DNA of 48,309 bases. It comes from Opitutia bacterium. GTDB taxonomy: Bacteria > Verrucomicrobiota > Verrucomicrobiia > Opitutales > Opitutaceae. Positions 33,535 to 42,845 of this stretch are shown piece after piece. The notes beneath the pieces were generated by a model, which was not told where the DNA came from, ran no database searches, and saw nothing but the letters and a program-made list of their open reading frames with translations. The stretch covers positions 8,416 through 56,724 of the forward strand of contig PLMW01000077.1 of NCBI GenBank assembly GCA_003142615.1. The letters run 5' to 3'. The translations under genes were made by a program, and so were the position numbers. Position 1 is the first letter of the stretch, and each line of letters begins with the position of its first letter.

Positions 33535-35613
33535 CTACGCCAGTTCGCAGGCGCCGCCTGCGCAGGCGACGACCTGCTTGAGCTCGGTGAGGTCCTCCTC
33601 CTCGCGCAGCAGGGTGTAGTCCACCGGCTGGTAGACGAGCGAGTTCCACTTCGCGATGTCCTCGCGCGTGGTCACCGACTCGCGTGGCGCCTGGGCATAG
33701 GCCTTGTCGCCCTGATCCTGCAGCAACGCCACGCCGGTGAAATGCTGGCGGTTATCCCAGATGAAGTCGGCCACGGCCGACCACTCGTCGCTGCGCACGG
33801 AGATCGTGCAGGAAACGTTGTGGTGGAGGCCTGGCGAGAATTTCTCGACCCGGCGGCCCGCCTGCACCCAATGCAGCTGCACGAGCCGCACATACTCGAG
33901 GTGTTTCACGGCCGAGAGATCTTCGCGGTAGATGCCGAAGGCCGGTCCTTCCACTGGGAAGGTGATGACCTCCGTGCGGCCGTTCAAATCGTAGACGCTC
34001 GATTCGACCATATGCGGATTGGCGCGCTTGAAATGCTGGAAAATCGGATCGTAGACATTGGTCTGCACGCGGCGGAAGTAGCGCAGGGAGTGGTGCGGGT
34101 GCAGGCCGCTGCTGGTGCCAAGGAGCAGGCTCGCCGTGCCCTCGGGTTTCACGCAGGTGGTGCGGGCGGCGGGATTGATACCCAACGCGCGGGCCACGAC
34201 GGCGTTGACCGCCCTCACGACTGCCGCCCCGTTGCGCAGCACCGCCGGGTCGAGCAGCACCTCGGGCCGGTCGAGCACGCCGCAGATCGACACGCCGAGC
34301 AACGCCTCGCGCTCCGTGATCAGACGCGAGACCGGAGAGAGGTAGTTGAAGCTGGTGTAACCCGCCTGCAACGTGCCGATGACAGCGGCGTGTGCACAGA
34401 GCTCGTAGAAACGCCCCGGGGTTTCGGAAGCCGCGGCCGAGACCGTGGTGAGGTTGCAAAACTGAACGCCACTGAGCACGTCGCCTTCACGAAGCTCGCC
34501 CTCGTGGCCAAGCTCGCGCAGACGCGCGATGGCCGCGGCGTCGAGCTTGAGGCGCGGATGCAGGCCGATCTCCACACAGGGATTGGCGCCGTATTCCGGA
34601 TCCTCCACGAAATAAAAACCCGGTTCGCCAAATTGTTTCTGCGCCTCAAACAGCTTGTCGAACTGGGCGCGGGTGGCCTGGGCGCGCACGATGATCGCGG
34701 AGTTGTTGCTCGCAGTGCGTTGCGGATTGTCCTGGAACCAGTTGCCCGTCTTGGCGGCAATCATCTCCTCGTCGTCGGCGGAAAAAAGGCAAATGGTTGC
34801 CGAGCGCCGCACCCCGCCCGAAAGTACCGCCTTGGCGGCCCACATGAGGATGTCGTAGGTCTCAATGGGGCGCAGGCGGCGGCCGGCGGCGCGTTGCACC
34901 ATATGTTCAATGCGTGTCAACGAATGGAACAGCGGCTCGGGACCGGGCGCCTTGCCACCGGAGGTGCGCAGCGGGGCGCCCGCCGGACGGACGGTCGAAT
35001 AGTCGAAGATCACACGGCGACCCTCGACCGCGGCCAGCATCAACTGATGCAATGCGTCGGCCCAGCCTTCGATCGTGTCGGGAACCACAAAGGTCGAGAC
35101 GGGGGCGTTGGAGCGAAGCGGGGCAAGCGGCGGGAGCTTGGCCACATGCTGGCGCTGGACGGAAAATCCCACGCCGCAGCCGCAGAGCAGGAGGTAAAGC
35201 GTTTCGCGAAACGCCTCCAGTCGGTCAATATAGGTGAAGGCGCAGTTGTAGATGCGTGCGTGCTTGTTGAAAATCGCCTCGCCGCCGAACTGCAAGCTGC
35301 GCATCGAAGGCAGCACTTCGCGCCGCTCCACCGCGCCGAAGGCGGCATGAACGACCTCGTGCAGCCGGCCCAGCCGACCGATGCGCGTGAGATCCTCGGC
35401 GGCAACGTCGCCAGCCGAAAGCGCCGTGAGTGCAGCATCGCCGAGTGACGTGTCGGCGTAATGAGCGAGATGCATGTCACGGACGCGGCCGACGGCTTCC
35501 GCCCATGTCTCGCGGCGCCGAAGTTCGGTTGAGTAACGGGCGTAGCGGGAGATGGCTATAAAGTCCTGTAGTCCATTGGCGGGATGGGAAATGGGCACAG
35601 CAGAGCTATCCAT
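33535..35613 (-). CDS. nrdJ: Adenosylcobalamin-dependent ribonucleoside-triphosphate reductase (class II, monomeric)
   Basis: A 692-residue protein with the start chosen at the ATG at 35613 (MDSSAVPISHPANGLQDFIA); ATG at 35667 would add 18 residues. It reduces NTPs to dNTPs with B12, as in Lactobacillus RTPR (about 739 residues). Key features: the redox Cys in IYNCAFTYID, VLSGGVRRSATICLF, the radical-site pattern NPCVEIGL (thiyl Cys, with Asn and Glu), a partner Cys in VQFCNLTTV, and the C-terminal CAGGAC motif that carries the re-reducing cysteine pair. Aerobic or anaerobic dNTP supply depends on B12 here. Confidence 0.93.
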   Translation of the reverse strand: MDSSAVPISHPANGLQDFIAISRYARYSTELRRRETWAEAVGRVRDMHLAHYADTSLGDAALTALSAGDVAAEDLTRIGRLGRLHEVVHAAFGAVERREVLPSMRSLQFGGEAIFNKHARIYNCAFTYIDRLEAFRETLYLLLCGCGVGFSVQRQHVAKLPPLAPLRSNAPVSTFVVPDTIEGWADALHQLMLAAVEGRRVIFDYSTVRPAGAPLRTSGGKAPGPEPLFHSLTRIEHMVQRAAGRRLRPIETYDILMWAAKAVLSGGVRRSATICLFSADDEEMIAAKTGNWFQDNPQRTASNNSAIIVRAQATRAQFDKLFEAQKQFGEPGFYFVEDPEYGANPCVEIGLHPRLKLDAAAIARLRELGHEGELREGDVLSGVQFCNLTTVSAAASETPGRFYELCAHAAVIGTLQAGYTSFNYLSPVSRLITEREALLGVSICGVLDRPEVLLDPAVLRNGAAVVRAVNAVVARALGINPAARTTCVKPEGTASLLLGTSSGLHPHHSLRYFRRVQTNVYDPIFQHFKRANPHMVESSVYDLNGRTEVITFPVEGPAFGIYREDLSAVKHLEYVRLVQLHWVQAGRRVEKFSPGLHHNVSCTISVRSDEWSAVADFIWDNRQHFTGVALLQDQGDKAYAQAPRESVTTREDIAKWNSLVYQPVDYTLLREEEDLTELKQVVACAGGACELA

Positions 35614-36285
35614 GGTTGAAAATGGGTATAAAAAGCGTTGAGGGTCTGGCCTACCGCTAAGCGGCATGGGCTGTATGAGCCCCAAGAGGCCTACTACCTG
35701 TTGTGGTTTGCGATATGGTCAACCACAACGTATAGCGTAAAATGCATTATTACGCTTCCTGATAGCCATATGGGAATAGCCGATAACGGCATTCTTTGCC
35801 CACCTAGGAGTTTTTAAACTGAATCATATAAGTTACACTACTCGACAAAATTCTAGCGTTTCTCGGGGAAATTTCTGCAATAAACTTTAAAAAGAAAATC
35901 GTTGAATTAAGAAACCATGGACAATGCAAACGGGAACCATCATCGCCGCCGAACACGATGCTGGCGTGAAAGGAAAGCGATTTTGCGCACGGCACGCCCT
36001 GTGTTGGTGGATGGAGGTGACAGTTGATCGTTACGAGACTATGCTAATGAGTGCGCTCGTCGTATTTTTTCAGATTGCTGGTCCTTTCGACGGTGATCGC
36101 GCCTACGCGGAGATTAGAAAATCGAGGACATCCGGCGATGCATCAGTGACGAGTACCTGATCCCATGGCATTGCCGACTGAATCAACAACGGCATCTTAC
36201 TCCGGACGACTCCTCGCGCGCCCTTCTTGTTTCTCATCTGATTAAGATCCACTGGCAGCAAAAACCTGCGACCGACATCAGCTGA
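35614..36285. promoter_or_regulatory. Regulatory/intergenic region upstream of nrdJ
   Basis: About 0.7 kb, AT-richer than the flanks, with no convincing gene. Near nrdJ it has two small hairpin sequences at 35654-35664 (CCGCT-A-AGCGG) and 35668-35682 (GGGCT/AGCCC), then a 9-bp inverted repeat (GTTGTGGTT / AACCACAAC, arms 35700-35708 and 35721-35729) and a 7-bp one (AGCGTAA / TTACGCT, arms 35734-35740 and 35750-35756). These could be operators for nrdJ. I see no clear cobalamin riboswitch (B12 box) or standard NrdR box pair. The frame MQTGTIIAAEHDAGVKGKRF at 35924 has no support. Confidence 0.5.
35913..35925 (+). repeat. AACCATGGACAAT copy A
   Basis: A 13-base sequence identical to one at 37345-37357. 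Both lie in gene-free DNA on either side of the AraC-family gene, the second in the araC/fucose-isomerase divergent region. They may be operator half-sites, or chance. Confidence 0.35.
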
Positions 36286-36325
36286 GACAAAACCGGTCAA
36301 ACGGGTTTGTCGTGCGTTCAGCTGA
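36278..36325 (-). terminator. Stem-loop flanked by TCAGCTGA palindromes at the araC stop
   Basis: GACAAAACC (36286-36294) pairs with GGGTTTGTC (36303-36311) with one mismatch and an 8-base loop. Perfect TCAGCTGA palindromes flank it at 36278-36285 and 36318-36325; the second contains the stop codon of the AraC gene. The outer TCAGCTGA copies can extend the stem with a 6-base bulge. No T-tract is seen, so the terminator role is inferred. Confidence 0.45.
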
Positions 36326-37193
36326 AGCGACGATACTCGCGCAGATGGCTTGGCGAGACGCCGTGCATCGCCTTAAAGCAGCGTGAGAAGTGATAGGGAT
36401 CGGCAAAACCAACACGCTGTGCTGCTTCCTTCACAAGTCCACCCGTCTCGACAAGGTATTCCGCCGCCAGGATCATTTTCCTGCGAAGAAGGTATTGGTA
36501 TGGGCTGGTCCCCTGAAAGCGGCGAAAAAGCCGGCAGACACTCGTCGGTTTAATGCCGATGGCATCAGCGATATCCCCCAGCGTCATGAATTTTTCCATG
36601 CGGACATCGATCAACGCCCTGCAGCGCAAAAATAGTTCCTCGGCGGCATCGCCGTGTTGCGCCGGGTGCAACGTGAGGTCTTCGATCTTGAGCAGGAGCA
36701 CCTCAAGACGCGCGGTACATAGCCGTGCGACGAGTCGTCCATGATGCTGACCCTCCCTTATCAAATCTTCAAATTCGTTGCGCACCTCGGCGTGCGCCGT
36801 AAGCGTGCGCGCCTGTCCAGGCGCCACCCCTGCCCGCGCCAAGCGCATCGGCACGTCGGCTCCAGCCAGACACAGGAAATATTTCACCATCGGCCTGACC
36901 GGGTCGGTACTGATCATGCAATCAGTCTCCGGCGCGTAAGCGAAAACTGTCCCAGGCGCCAACCCGGCCTCGCTGCCATTGAGGCGCACCCTGCCCGCTC
37001 CCTCGGCAACGTATTCGAGGCCGTAATAGACAAATGCCGACCGGCGCACGAGGTAATCGACGTTGCAGGTTTCGCAACCACCGAAGATCAGCGTGAAGCG
37101 GGAGGCCCGGGCCGGCGCGAGCTTCAGAAAAAAATAGCGCCCCGCGGAGACCTGATGGGACAGCAGGCCGGCGCGCTCGCGGGAAGATTCCAT
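36318..37193 (-). CDS. AraC-family transcriptional regulator
   Basis: A 291-residue regulator with start taken at the ATG at 37193 (MESSRERAGLLSHQVSAGRY); a TTG at 37256 would add 21 residues. The N-terminal cupin-like effector domain has LIFGGCETCNVDYLVRRSAF with two cysteines, and GAGRVRLNGSEAGLAPGTVF. The C-terminal AraC DNA-binding domain has ITLGDIADAIG-type HTH (MTLGDIADAIGIKPTSVCRL) and GLVKEAAQRVGFADPYHFSR. It is divergent from the fucose-isomerase-like gene, so a sugar-responsive activator of that gene is likely. Confidence 0.92.
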   Translation of the reverse strand: MESSRERAGLLSHQVSAGRYFFLKLAPARASRFTLIFGGCETCNVDYLVRRSAFVYYGLEYVAEGAGRVRLNGSEAGLAPGTVFAYAPETDCMISTDPVRPMVKYFLCLAGADVPMRLARAGVAPGQARTLTAHAEVRNEFEDLIREGQHHGRLVARLCTARLEVLLLKIEDLTLHPAQHGDAAEELFLRCRALIDVRMEKFMTLGDIADAIGIKPTSVCRLFRRFQGTSPYQYLLRRKMILAAEYLVETGGLVKEAAQRVGFADPYHFSRCFKAMHGVSPSHLREYRRFS

Positions 37194-37417
37194 ATTCGCC
37201 ACGTCCTCACGGACAATGCGACAGGCTGTTCTTCGAAGCAAGCCATGTTGGGACAATAATCTCCATCATGTTGCCTAGATTTTCCATTCCACCCGACAAT
37301 ACTCTGTTGGTATAATTACTGCACATCCTCGTTTATCACACAGCAACCATGGACAATTTTCTCTAGGCTCGTGAAGGCCGGCCTTCACTCAACCGTCTGT
37401 TTTCACCATTACTCCTG
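37194..37417. promoter_or_regulatory. Divergent araC / fucose-isomerase regulatory region
   Basis: Contains a perfect 18-bp palindrome GTGAAGGCCGGCCTTCAC at 37371-37388, 29 bases before the isomerase ATG, and the repeat AACCATGGACAAT at 37345-37357. AraC proteins usually bind direct repeats, so the palindrome more likely marks a second regulator or an RNA hairpin. Confidence 0.45.
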
Positions 37418-39046
37418 ATGAAAAAGCTTCCGAAGAAAACCGTCCTCCTCATCGCCAATGGCGATCTGCGCCAGTCCGCCAACGAGGTCTGCTGGCCTGC
37501 CCAGCAGGCCATGGAGCGAAAGCTCACCGCTGCCGTTGCCCGGTTTGGATACCGCCTCGTTCGCGCCCATCCTTACAAGCCCGCGCTTAAGCACGGTTTC
37601 ATCGGCTCGCAACGGGAGGGCATGGAGGTGTTCACCTCCCTTGATCCTAAGGCTCCGCTTATCGTCGCCGAGGCGGTGTGGCAGTACTCGCACCACCTCC
37701 TCCATGGCCTCATCTCGCATCAGGCGCCGATTCTTACCGTGGCCAACTGGTCCGGCACCTGGCCCGGCCTCGTCGGTATGCTCAACCTCAACGGCTCGCT
37801 TACCAAGGCCGGCGTGAAGTATTCCTCGGTCTGGAGTGAAGACTTTGCCGACGAGTTCTTCCTCAAGGCCCTCGCCGCCTGGCTGAAGACCGGCGTCGTG
37901 ACACACAAGACCGCGCATGTAAAACCGCTGGCCGCGGCCCAGGTGCCGGCGAAGGCGAAGTCTGTCGCAGCAAGGATCGCCACCACCCTCCGCCGCCGAA
38001 AAGCGATCCTGGGGGTATTCGACGAAGGCTGCATGGGCATGTTCAATGCCATTATCCCCGATGATCTTCTTTTCCCCACCGGCGTCTACAAGGAGCGCCT
38101 CTCGCAGTCTGCGCTCTACTATGGCGCCACCCAGATTCGCGACGAAGAGGCGCGCGTTGTTTACGAATGGTATCTCTCCAAGGGATTCAAATTTCATCTG
38201 GGCAAAGACGAGGCCACCGAGCTGACCGAGCACCAGGTGCTCTGGCAGTGCAAGACCTACATCGCCGCCTGCCGCATCGCCGACGAATACGGCTGCGACA
38301 CCATCGGCATCCAGTACCAGCAGGGTTTGAAGGATCTGCTCCCCGCCACTGATCTCGTCGAGGGCACACTCAACAGTTCCGACCGGCCGCCGGTGAAGAA
38401 TGCGCGGGGCGAAATCATCCGCGCCGGCGAGCCCATCCCGCATTTTAACGAAGTCGACGAGTGCGCCGGGCTCGATGGTCTGCTTACCAACCGCGTCCAC
38501 CGGGCGCTCGGTCAGCCGGTCGAAAACACCTTGCACGATTTGCGCTGGGGCGATTGGGACAAGAGCGGCAGCACGGACGAATACGTGTGGGTCTTCCTTA
38601 TCTCGGGCAGCGCGCCGGCCGAACATCATGTGGGTGGGTGGGCGGGCAGCGACTCGCTGCGGCAGCCACCGATGTATTTCCGCCTCGGCGGCGGCACGCT
38701 GCGCGGCATCGCGAAACCTGGCGAGATTGTGTGGTCGCGCGTGTTCGTCGAGAACGGCCGGCTCAAGATGGACCTCGGCCGCGCCAAAGTAATCTCGCTC
38801 CCGCGCGAAGAGACCGAGCGCCGCTGGCAGGAGACCACGATGCAGTGGCCAATCATGCATGCCGTGACCTACGGCGTTACGCGCGACCAGATGATGGCAC
38901 GCCACAAGGCCAATCATATCCAAGTCGCCTATGCTCATAGTGCGCCGGAAGCCGACCTGGCCCTTTACACCAAGGCCGCGCTTGCAGCCGAGCTGGGTCT
39001 CGAAGTCCACCTTTGCGGCACCAAGGCCGGCGGCGAGTCATTCTAG
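37418..39046 (+). CDS. L-fucose isomerase-like protein
   Basis: A 542-residue protein of the L-fucose/L-arabinose isomerase fold, about 50 residues shorter than E. coli FucI. N-terminal [20 protein letters not shown], the motif [40 protein letters not shown], the segment [20 protein letters not shown], and near the end the metal/substrate region [20 protein letters not shown]. It probably isomerises a deoxy-aldose such as fucose or rhamnose, or an unusual pentose, to the ketose. It is divergently transcribed from AraC and could feed the BMC pathway at 9-17 kb; the link is inferred. A weak terminator follows. Confidence 0.85.
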   Translation: MKKLPKKTVLLIANGDLRQSANEVCWPAQQAMERKLTAAVARFGYRLVRAHPYKPALKHGFIGSQREGMEVFTSLDPKAPLIVAEAVWQYSHHLLHGLISHQAPILTVANWSGTWPGLVGMLNLNGSLTKAGVKYSSVWSEDFADEFFLKALAAWLKTGVVTHKTAHVKPLAAAQVPAKAKSVAARIATTLRRRKAILGVFDEGCMGMFNAIIPDDLLFPTGVYKERLSQSALYYGATQIRDEEARVVYEWYLSKGFKFHLGKDEATELTEHQVLWQCKTYIAACRIADEYGCDTIGIQYQQGLKDLLPATDLVEGTLNSSDRPPVKNARGEIIRAGEPIPHFNEVDECAGLDGLLTNRVHRALGQPVENTLHDLRWGDWDKSGSTDEYVWVFLISGSAPAEHHVGGWAGSDSLRQPPMYFRLGGGTLRGIAKPGEIVWSRVFVENGRLKMDLGRAKVISLPREETERRWQETTMQWPIMHAVTYGVTRDQMMARHKANHIQVAYAHSAPEADLALYTKAALAAELGLEVHLCGTKAGGESF

Positions 39047-39063
39047 CCGGCGGCTGCTTTTTT
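39045..39063 (+). terminator. Weak terminator after the isomerase gene
   Basis: AGCC-GGC-GGCT directly at the stop codon is followed by GC and then six T residues. The stem is only four pairs, so it is a weak Rho-independent candidate. Confidence 0.35.
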
Positions 39064-39267
39064 CATCACTGGATGCAACCGGGAAATCTTTCCCGCTGCC
39101 CCGGCGGTGGATTCCCTTGGGAACATGCCCCATCCCGGCATTGTTGATAGACTCAAGAATCGTCGCTGGCGTGAACACTCCAAAAGCGAACAGATGCCGG
39201 TCGTGTTTTCCCCGGTATTTATTTTGCATCTGGTAAATTCGCAGAAGCGTGCTACTGTTTTATCAAG

Positions 39268-39702
39268 ATGAATAAAAAACTATTCCCGGGATTGCTGGAT
39301 GCAGTAATGCAGAAAAACGGCATCAATCAGGTTCAACTGCATAAGCTCACCGGCATCGCGGTCTCCCGGATTAACAACTATCTTCAGGCCAAGTATCGCA
39401 CCATCAAGCCGGCTCATATCCAGGCGATCTGCGAGAAGGTCACCGGCGATAATGTTGAACGCGCCGAGCTCGTTAAAACCTATCTCCTCGACCTGCTGCC
39501 CGACGCCATGAAGAACGTCATCGAAATCAAGGCGCTCACCAGCGTCCGTGATTTCGAGGATTGGTATCTCCGCCGCAACCGCCTGCCGCGCGATTTTGCC
39601 GGCGAGTTCGAGGATCTCTACAAAATGTGTGTCTCCTTCCCGCGGGTCCGCACGCGCACCGCCGACTGGATCCAGCTCATGAAGGAGTGCTCATCAAAGT
39701 AG
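39268..39702 (+). CDS. Small helix-turn-helix protein
   Basis: A 144-residue protein. Residues 1-65 form an XRE/Cro-like HTH (LLDAVMQKNGINQVQLHKLT, GIAVSRINNYLQAKYRTIKP, AHIQAICEKVTGDN). The C-terminal half (about 90-144) is helical with WYLRRNRLPRDFAGEFEDLY and no known enzyme motif. Single HTH proteins of this size are frequent in phage, toxin-antitoxin or housekeeping settings. It follows a gene-free 220-base stretch after the isomerase gene and precedes the glycerate kinase; a partner toxin gene is not visible. Confidence 0.75.
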   Translation: MNKKLFPGLLDAVMQKNGINQVQLHKLTGIAVSRINNYLQAKYRTIKPAHIQAICEKVTGDNVERAELVKTYLLDLLPDAMKNVIEIKALTSVRDFEDWYLRRNRLPRDFAGEFEDLYKMCVSFPRVRTRTADWIQLMKECSSK

Positions 39703-39801
39703 GCCGTCACGCCAACCCTGGCCCCCGGATCGCGATCGTTTGAGGCAGGACCGCTTCGTTTAAGTCTTTTCAGCCTTTCCGGGGACGCGCAGCCTGAGCG
39801 G

Positions 39802-40965
39802 GTGCGCGTCCTCATTGCTTTTGATAAATTTAAAGGCTCCCTGAGTGCGCCGCAGGCATGCGACCTCGCGGCCCGTGCGCTCCACGGACTGCACCGCGAC
39901 TGGCAGCTCGATCTCTGCCCGCTCACCGACGGTGGTGAAGGTTTCGCGGACATCCTTACGAAAGCGGCGGGCAGCCAGTGCCTGTCGTTCAAGGTGGCCG
40001 GGCCGCGTGGCGGATTAGTTGACGCCAGCCTGGGAATGGTGGCCACGCACAAGATTCCTGCTTCCGCTGGACATTGGCTTCAACTGCCGGATCCGGCGCT
40101 AAAATCCGAGAAGCCGATCGCCATCATCGAAATGGCCGCCGCCAGTGGCCTCAACCTGCTGTCACCAGAGCAACAGGATCCATGGCAAACCACGACCTAT
40201 GGCACCGGCCAGCTCATTCGCGCCGCGACGGAGCTGGGCGCCGCCGCTATTCTCCTCGGAGCTGGCGGCAGCGCCACCAATGACCTTGGGCTGGGCGCGC
40301 TGGCTGCGCTCGGCTTGGAATTCCGCAGCTTCGATGGCGGCAAAATCCGGCCGCCGGTCCCTGCTCACTGGGAACGAATCGCCAGTCTTGATGGTGGTGT
40401 GTTTCCCTTAATCCCCCCGATTTTCATAGCCTGTGATGTGACGAATCCGCTGTTAGGCCCGCGTGGTGCCGCGGCAGTCTATGGTCGGCAAAAAGGCCTG
40501 CGATCTGAGGACCTGCCCCGCATGGAGGCAGCAATGGAACGCATGGCCCGTCTGCTCTGCGCTTACTGCGGCCAGCCGGCCATGCTGACGGAGACGCCAG
40601 GAGTAGGGGCGGCAGGCGGTCTCCCCTTCGGCCTGCTGGCGGGTGCGCATGCCCGACTGATACCGGGTTTTGACTTGGTGGCGGCATGGCTCAATTTGAG
40701 GGCGCGCATTGCAGCCGCAGACATCGTCGTGACGGGTGAAGGCTGCTTCGACGAAAGCTCCCTCTCTGGCAAGGGCCCCGGCGCCGTGGCGGTACACGCG
40801 GGAGCACTAGGGAAGACGGTTCATGTGTTCGCCGGAAAATGCACTGCCACCGCATCCGGCAAGGGCTGGAACCTCCACACCATCACGCCGGCCGGTCATT
40901 CCTTGGAACGGGCGAGTCGTGAAGCACCCGAACTGCTGGTACGCACTCTTCGAGCCGTGTTTTGA
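39802..40965 (+). CDS. Glycerate kinase (GckA/GlxK family)
   Basis: A 387-residue type-II glycerate kinase, starting with GTG at 39802. Motifs: VLIAFDKFKGSLSAPQACDL at the N-terminus, CPLTDGGEGFADILTKAAG, EMAAASGLNLLSPEQQDPW, LLGAGGSATNDLGLGALAAL, ITGEG-like VVTGEGCFDESSLSGKGPGA and FAGKCTATASG near the end. It phosphorylates D-glycerate, usually to 2-phosphoglycerate. The length matches the family. Its neighbours give no clear pathway, but it is consistent with growth on sugars or sugar acids. Confidence 0.93.
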   Translation: MRVLIAFDKFKGSLSAPQACDLAARALHGLHRDWQLDLCPLTDGGEGFADILTKAAGSQCLSFKVAGPRGGLVDASLGMVATHKIPASAGHWLQLPDPALKSEKPIAIIEMAAASGLNLLSPEQQDPWQTTTYGTGQLIRAATELGAAAILLGAGGSATNDLGLGALAALGLEFRSFDGGKIRPPVPAHWERIASLDGGVFPLIPPIFIACDVTNPLLGPRGAAAVYGRQKGLRSEDLPRMEAAMERMARLLCAYCGQPAMLTETPGVGAAGGLPFGLLAGAHARLIPGFDLVAAWLNLRARIAAADIVVTGEGCFDESSLSGKGPGAVAVHAGALGKTVHVFAGKCTATASGKGWNLHTITPAGHSLERASREAPELLVRTLRAVF

Positions 40966-41100
40966 AAAATAGCGGGCGGGCCTCGTGATTTCCCAGGCGC
41001 GCCGGCGAACGACTCACCCGGCACCATCGCAGAAGGGTTTGCAGCCCAAACTTGGTTCCGACTCGACGCGCCGGCGCTTCCCGCCAAAGTGATTGTGCAC

Positions 41101-42483
41101 ATGGCCGTGTCGCCCCGACCGCGAGTACTATCTTTCCTCACTGCGACTTTGTCGCTTTTGTTTGGTTTTCTCGGCTGCTCGTCGGCGGCGGCGCGCGCAC
41201 CCTCGTCAACTTCACCGGGTCAGCCCGCGCCTGCGGCAGCGATCGTGACAAAACCAACGCCTGCTCCACCGGTGGAGCAACCTGAGAACATCTTTCCGGT
41301 AATGCTCGGCATCGACGTGCTCGAGAGCCAAGGCTTCGCCGCCGTCAAGGGCAAACGCATCGGCCTGCTCACGCATGCGGCCGGCGTGAACCGCCGCGGC
41401 GTGAGCACCATCGAGGTGCTGCGGCGCGCACCGGGCGTGAAGTTGGTCGCGCTCTTCGGGGTTGAACATGACATCTATGGCGAGCTGCCGGCTGGGAAAA
41501 ACTATTCCGACTACATCGACAAGCGCACCGGCTTGCAGGTGTTTTCCCTCTTCAGCGGCAAGTCCCGTAAGCCAACCAAAGCCCAGCTCAAGGGTCTTGA
41601 TGCGCTGGTGATCGATCTGCAAGACATCGGAGCGCGCTCTTACACCTACGCGAGCGCCATGAAACTGGCGATGGAGGCATGCTTTGAAAATGGAATCGAG
41701 GTCGTAGTGCTGGACCGGCCCAACCCGCTGGGCGGTCTCAAAGTGGATGGCCCGTCACTCGACGCCGAATGGGTGAGTTACGTGGGCGAATTCCGTGTAC
41801 CATACGTCCATGGTCTTACGATCGGCGAACTTGCCCTCATGGCAGCCAAGGCCCCCGGTGTACTTGCCGTGCCGGAAACCGTGCGCCTGAAAGGTCGCCT
41901 GACCGTCGTGCCCATGCGTGGCTGGCGGCGCGCCATGCGCTGGCCCGAGACCGGGCTGGCGTTCCTCCCCACCTCGCCCCTGGTTCCGGATTTCGCCGCG
42001 TGCGTCGGGTATGCAATGACCGGCCTCGGCTGTTCTCTTGGCGGCTTCCGCCACGGGATTGGCGAACAATACCCTTTTCGGGGTCTGTCGCATCTGACGG
42101 TTAAGAGTGAGGTCATCGAGCGTGAGTTGATCGCGCTCCATCTTCCCGGTCTGCAGTTCCGCCGGGTGGCCGTGCCCGACAAGAACAGCAAACCCGTCAC
42201 GGGACTTTACATCGAAGTCGTCGACTGGGATGCATGGCGCCCCACCGAACTCAGCTTCTATCTCATGAAGCTGGCCTGCAAGCTTGAGCCCAAAAATCCT
42301 TTTGCCGCCGCGTCCACGGGCAGTGCCAATACTTTTCTCCGCCTCATGGGATCGACCGCTTTTTTCAACGCACTCAAGCGCGACGGTGCCAAGGTTGACG
42401 TCGAGAGCTTCCTCGCCGACTGGCGCAAGCGGGCGCAGATCTATCAGCAGCAGACCCGGCGCTACTGGCTCTATCCTGAATAA
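41101..42483 (+). CDS. namZ: NamZ-type exo-beta-N-acetylmuramidase (DUF1343), lipoprotein
   Basis: A 460-residue lipoprotein with start at the ATG at 41101. The signal is TATLSLLFGFLGCSSA with the lipobox FLGC. The DUF1343 domain has GKRIGLLTHAAGVNRRGVST, VALFGVEHDIYGELPAGKNY (in most members this stretch is GPEHGxRG; only the first acidic and histidine residues are kept), LVIDLQDIGARSYTYASAMK, VVLDRPNPLGGLKVDGPSLD and PYVHGLTIGELALMAAKAPG. NamZ releases MurNAc from peptidoglycan ends. It probably sits in the outer membrane or periplasm and recycles cell wall. Confidence 0.88.
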   Translation: MAVSPRPRVLSFLTATLSLLFGFLGCSSAAARAPSSTSPGQPAPAAAIVTKPTPAPPVEQPENIFPVMLGIDVLESQGFAAVKGKRIGLLTHAAGVNRRGVSTIEVLRRAPGVKLVALFGVEHDIYGELPAGKNYSDYIDKRTGLQVFSLFSGKSRKPTKAQLKGLDALVIDLQDIGARSYTYASAMKLAMEACFENGIEVVVLDRPNPLGGLKVDGPSLDAEWVSYVGEFRVPYVHGLTIGELALMAAKAPGVLAVPETVRLKGRLTVVPMRGWRRAMRWPETGLAFLPTSPLVPDFAACVGYAMTGLGCSLGGFRHGIGEQYPFRGLSHLTVKSEVIERELIALHLPGLQFRRVAVPDKNSKPVTGLYIEVVDWDAWRPTELSFYLMKLACKLEPKNPFAAASTGSANTFLRLMGSTAFFNALKRDGAKVDVESFLADWRKRAQIYQQQTRRYWLYPE

Positions 42484-42539
42484 AGCCGCGACCCGTATGG
42501 AGTCTGCCGCGGAGGCCACCCGCCGCCGATGTCCTGAAC

Positions 42540-42839
42540 ATGTCTTCCGACATTAAAATGAGTAGACGCCTCGGCCGCGATGTACCATCCCGGAAGGCAA
42601 TGCTGGTGGCATGCGTCTTCACGGCATTTCTCTGCATGCCCGCGCTGGCAAACGTGGCACCGCCCCCCGTTTCCTCGCTCTCATGGCAAAATCTTGCCGC
42701 CGCCCGCGCGCTGGCACCTCTTGCTGGCCGAATAACCATGGTCTGGCCGCGGAAATGCACGATGAATTGTTTTGAAGGGCTTTTCGAGTCGATGGTGTTA
42801 TGCTGTCTGCCATGGGCACCTCCGTGTGCCCTGGCATAG
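42540..42839 (+). CDS. Possible small secreted protein
   Basis: A 99-residue frame in the gap between namZ and the sigma-factor operon. An internal ATG at 42600, preceded by GGAAGG, opens a signal-peptide-like stretch (MLVACVFTAFLCMPALA). The rest has no conserved domain and contains four cysteines in the last 30 residues. It might be a real secreted peptide, or chance. The otherwise gene-free stretch 42484-42894 shows nothing else. Confidence 0.3.
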   Translation: MSSDIKMSRRLGRDVPSRKAMLVACVFTAFLCMPALANVAPPPVSSLSWQNLAAARALAPLAGRITMVWPRKCTMNCFEGLFESMVLCCLPWAPPCALA

Positions 42840-42845
42840 TAGGTC

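Noticed and set aside
33277-35448. 723-codon plus-strand frame opposite nrdJ and rlmM
   Set aside because: Shadow of two well-supported genes; no family motif.
35614-35920. Cobalamin riboswitch upstream of the B12-dependent reductase
   Set aside because: The conserved B12-box sequence could not be found on either strand; only inverted repeats are visible.
36103-36300. 65-codon minus-strand frame after the AraC gene
   Set aside because: Some protein-like sequence, but no start context, no family match, and it overlaps the stem-loop at the araC stop.
37409-39010. 533-codon minus-strand frame over the isomerase-like gene
   Set aside because: Antisense shadow; the + frame has conserved isomerase sequence throughout.
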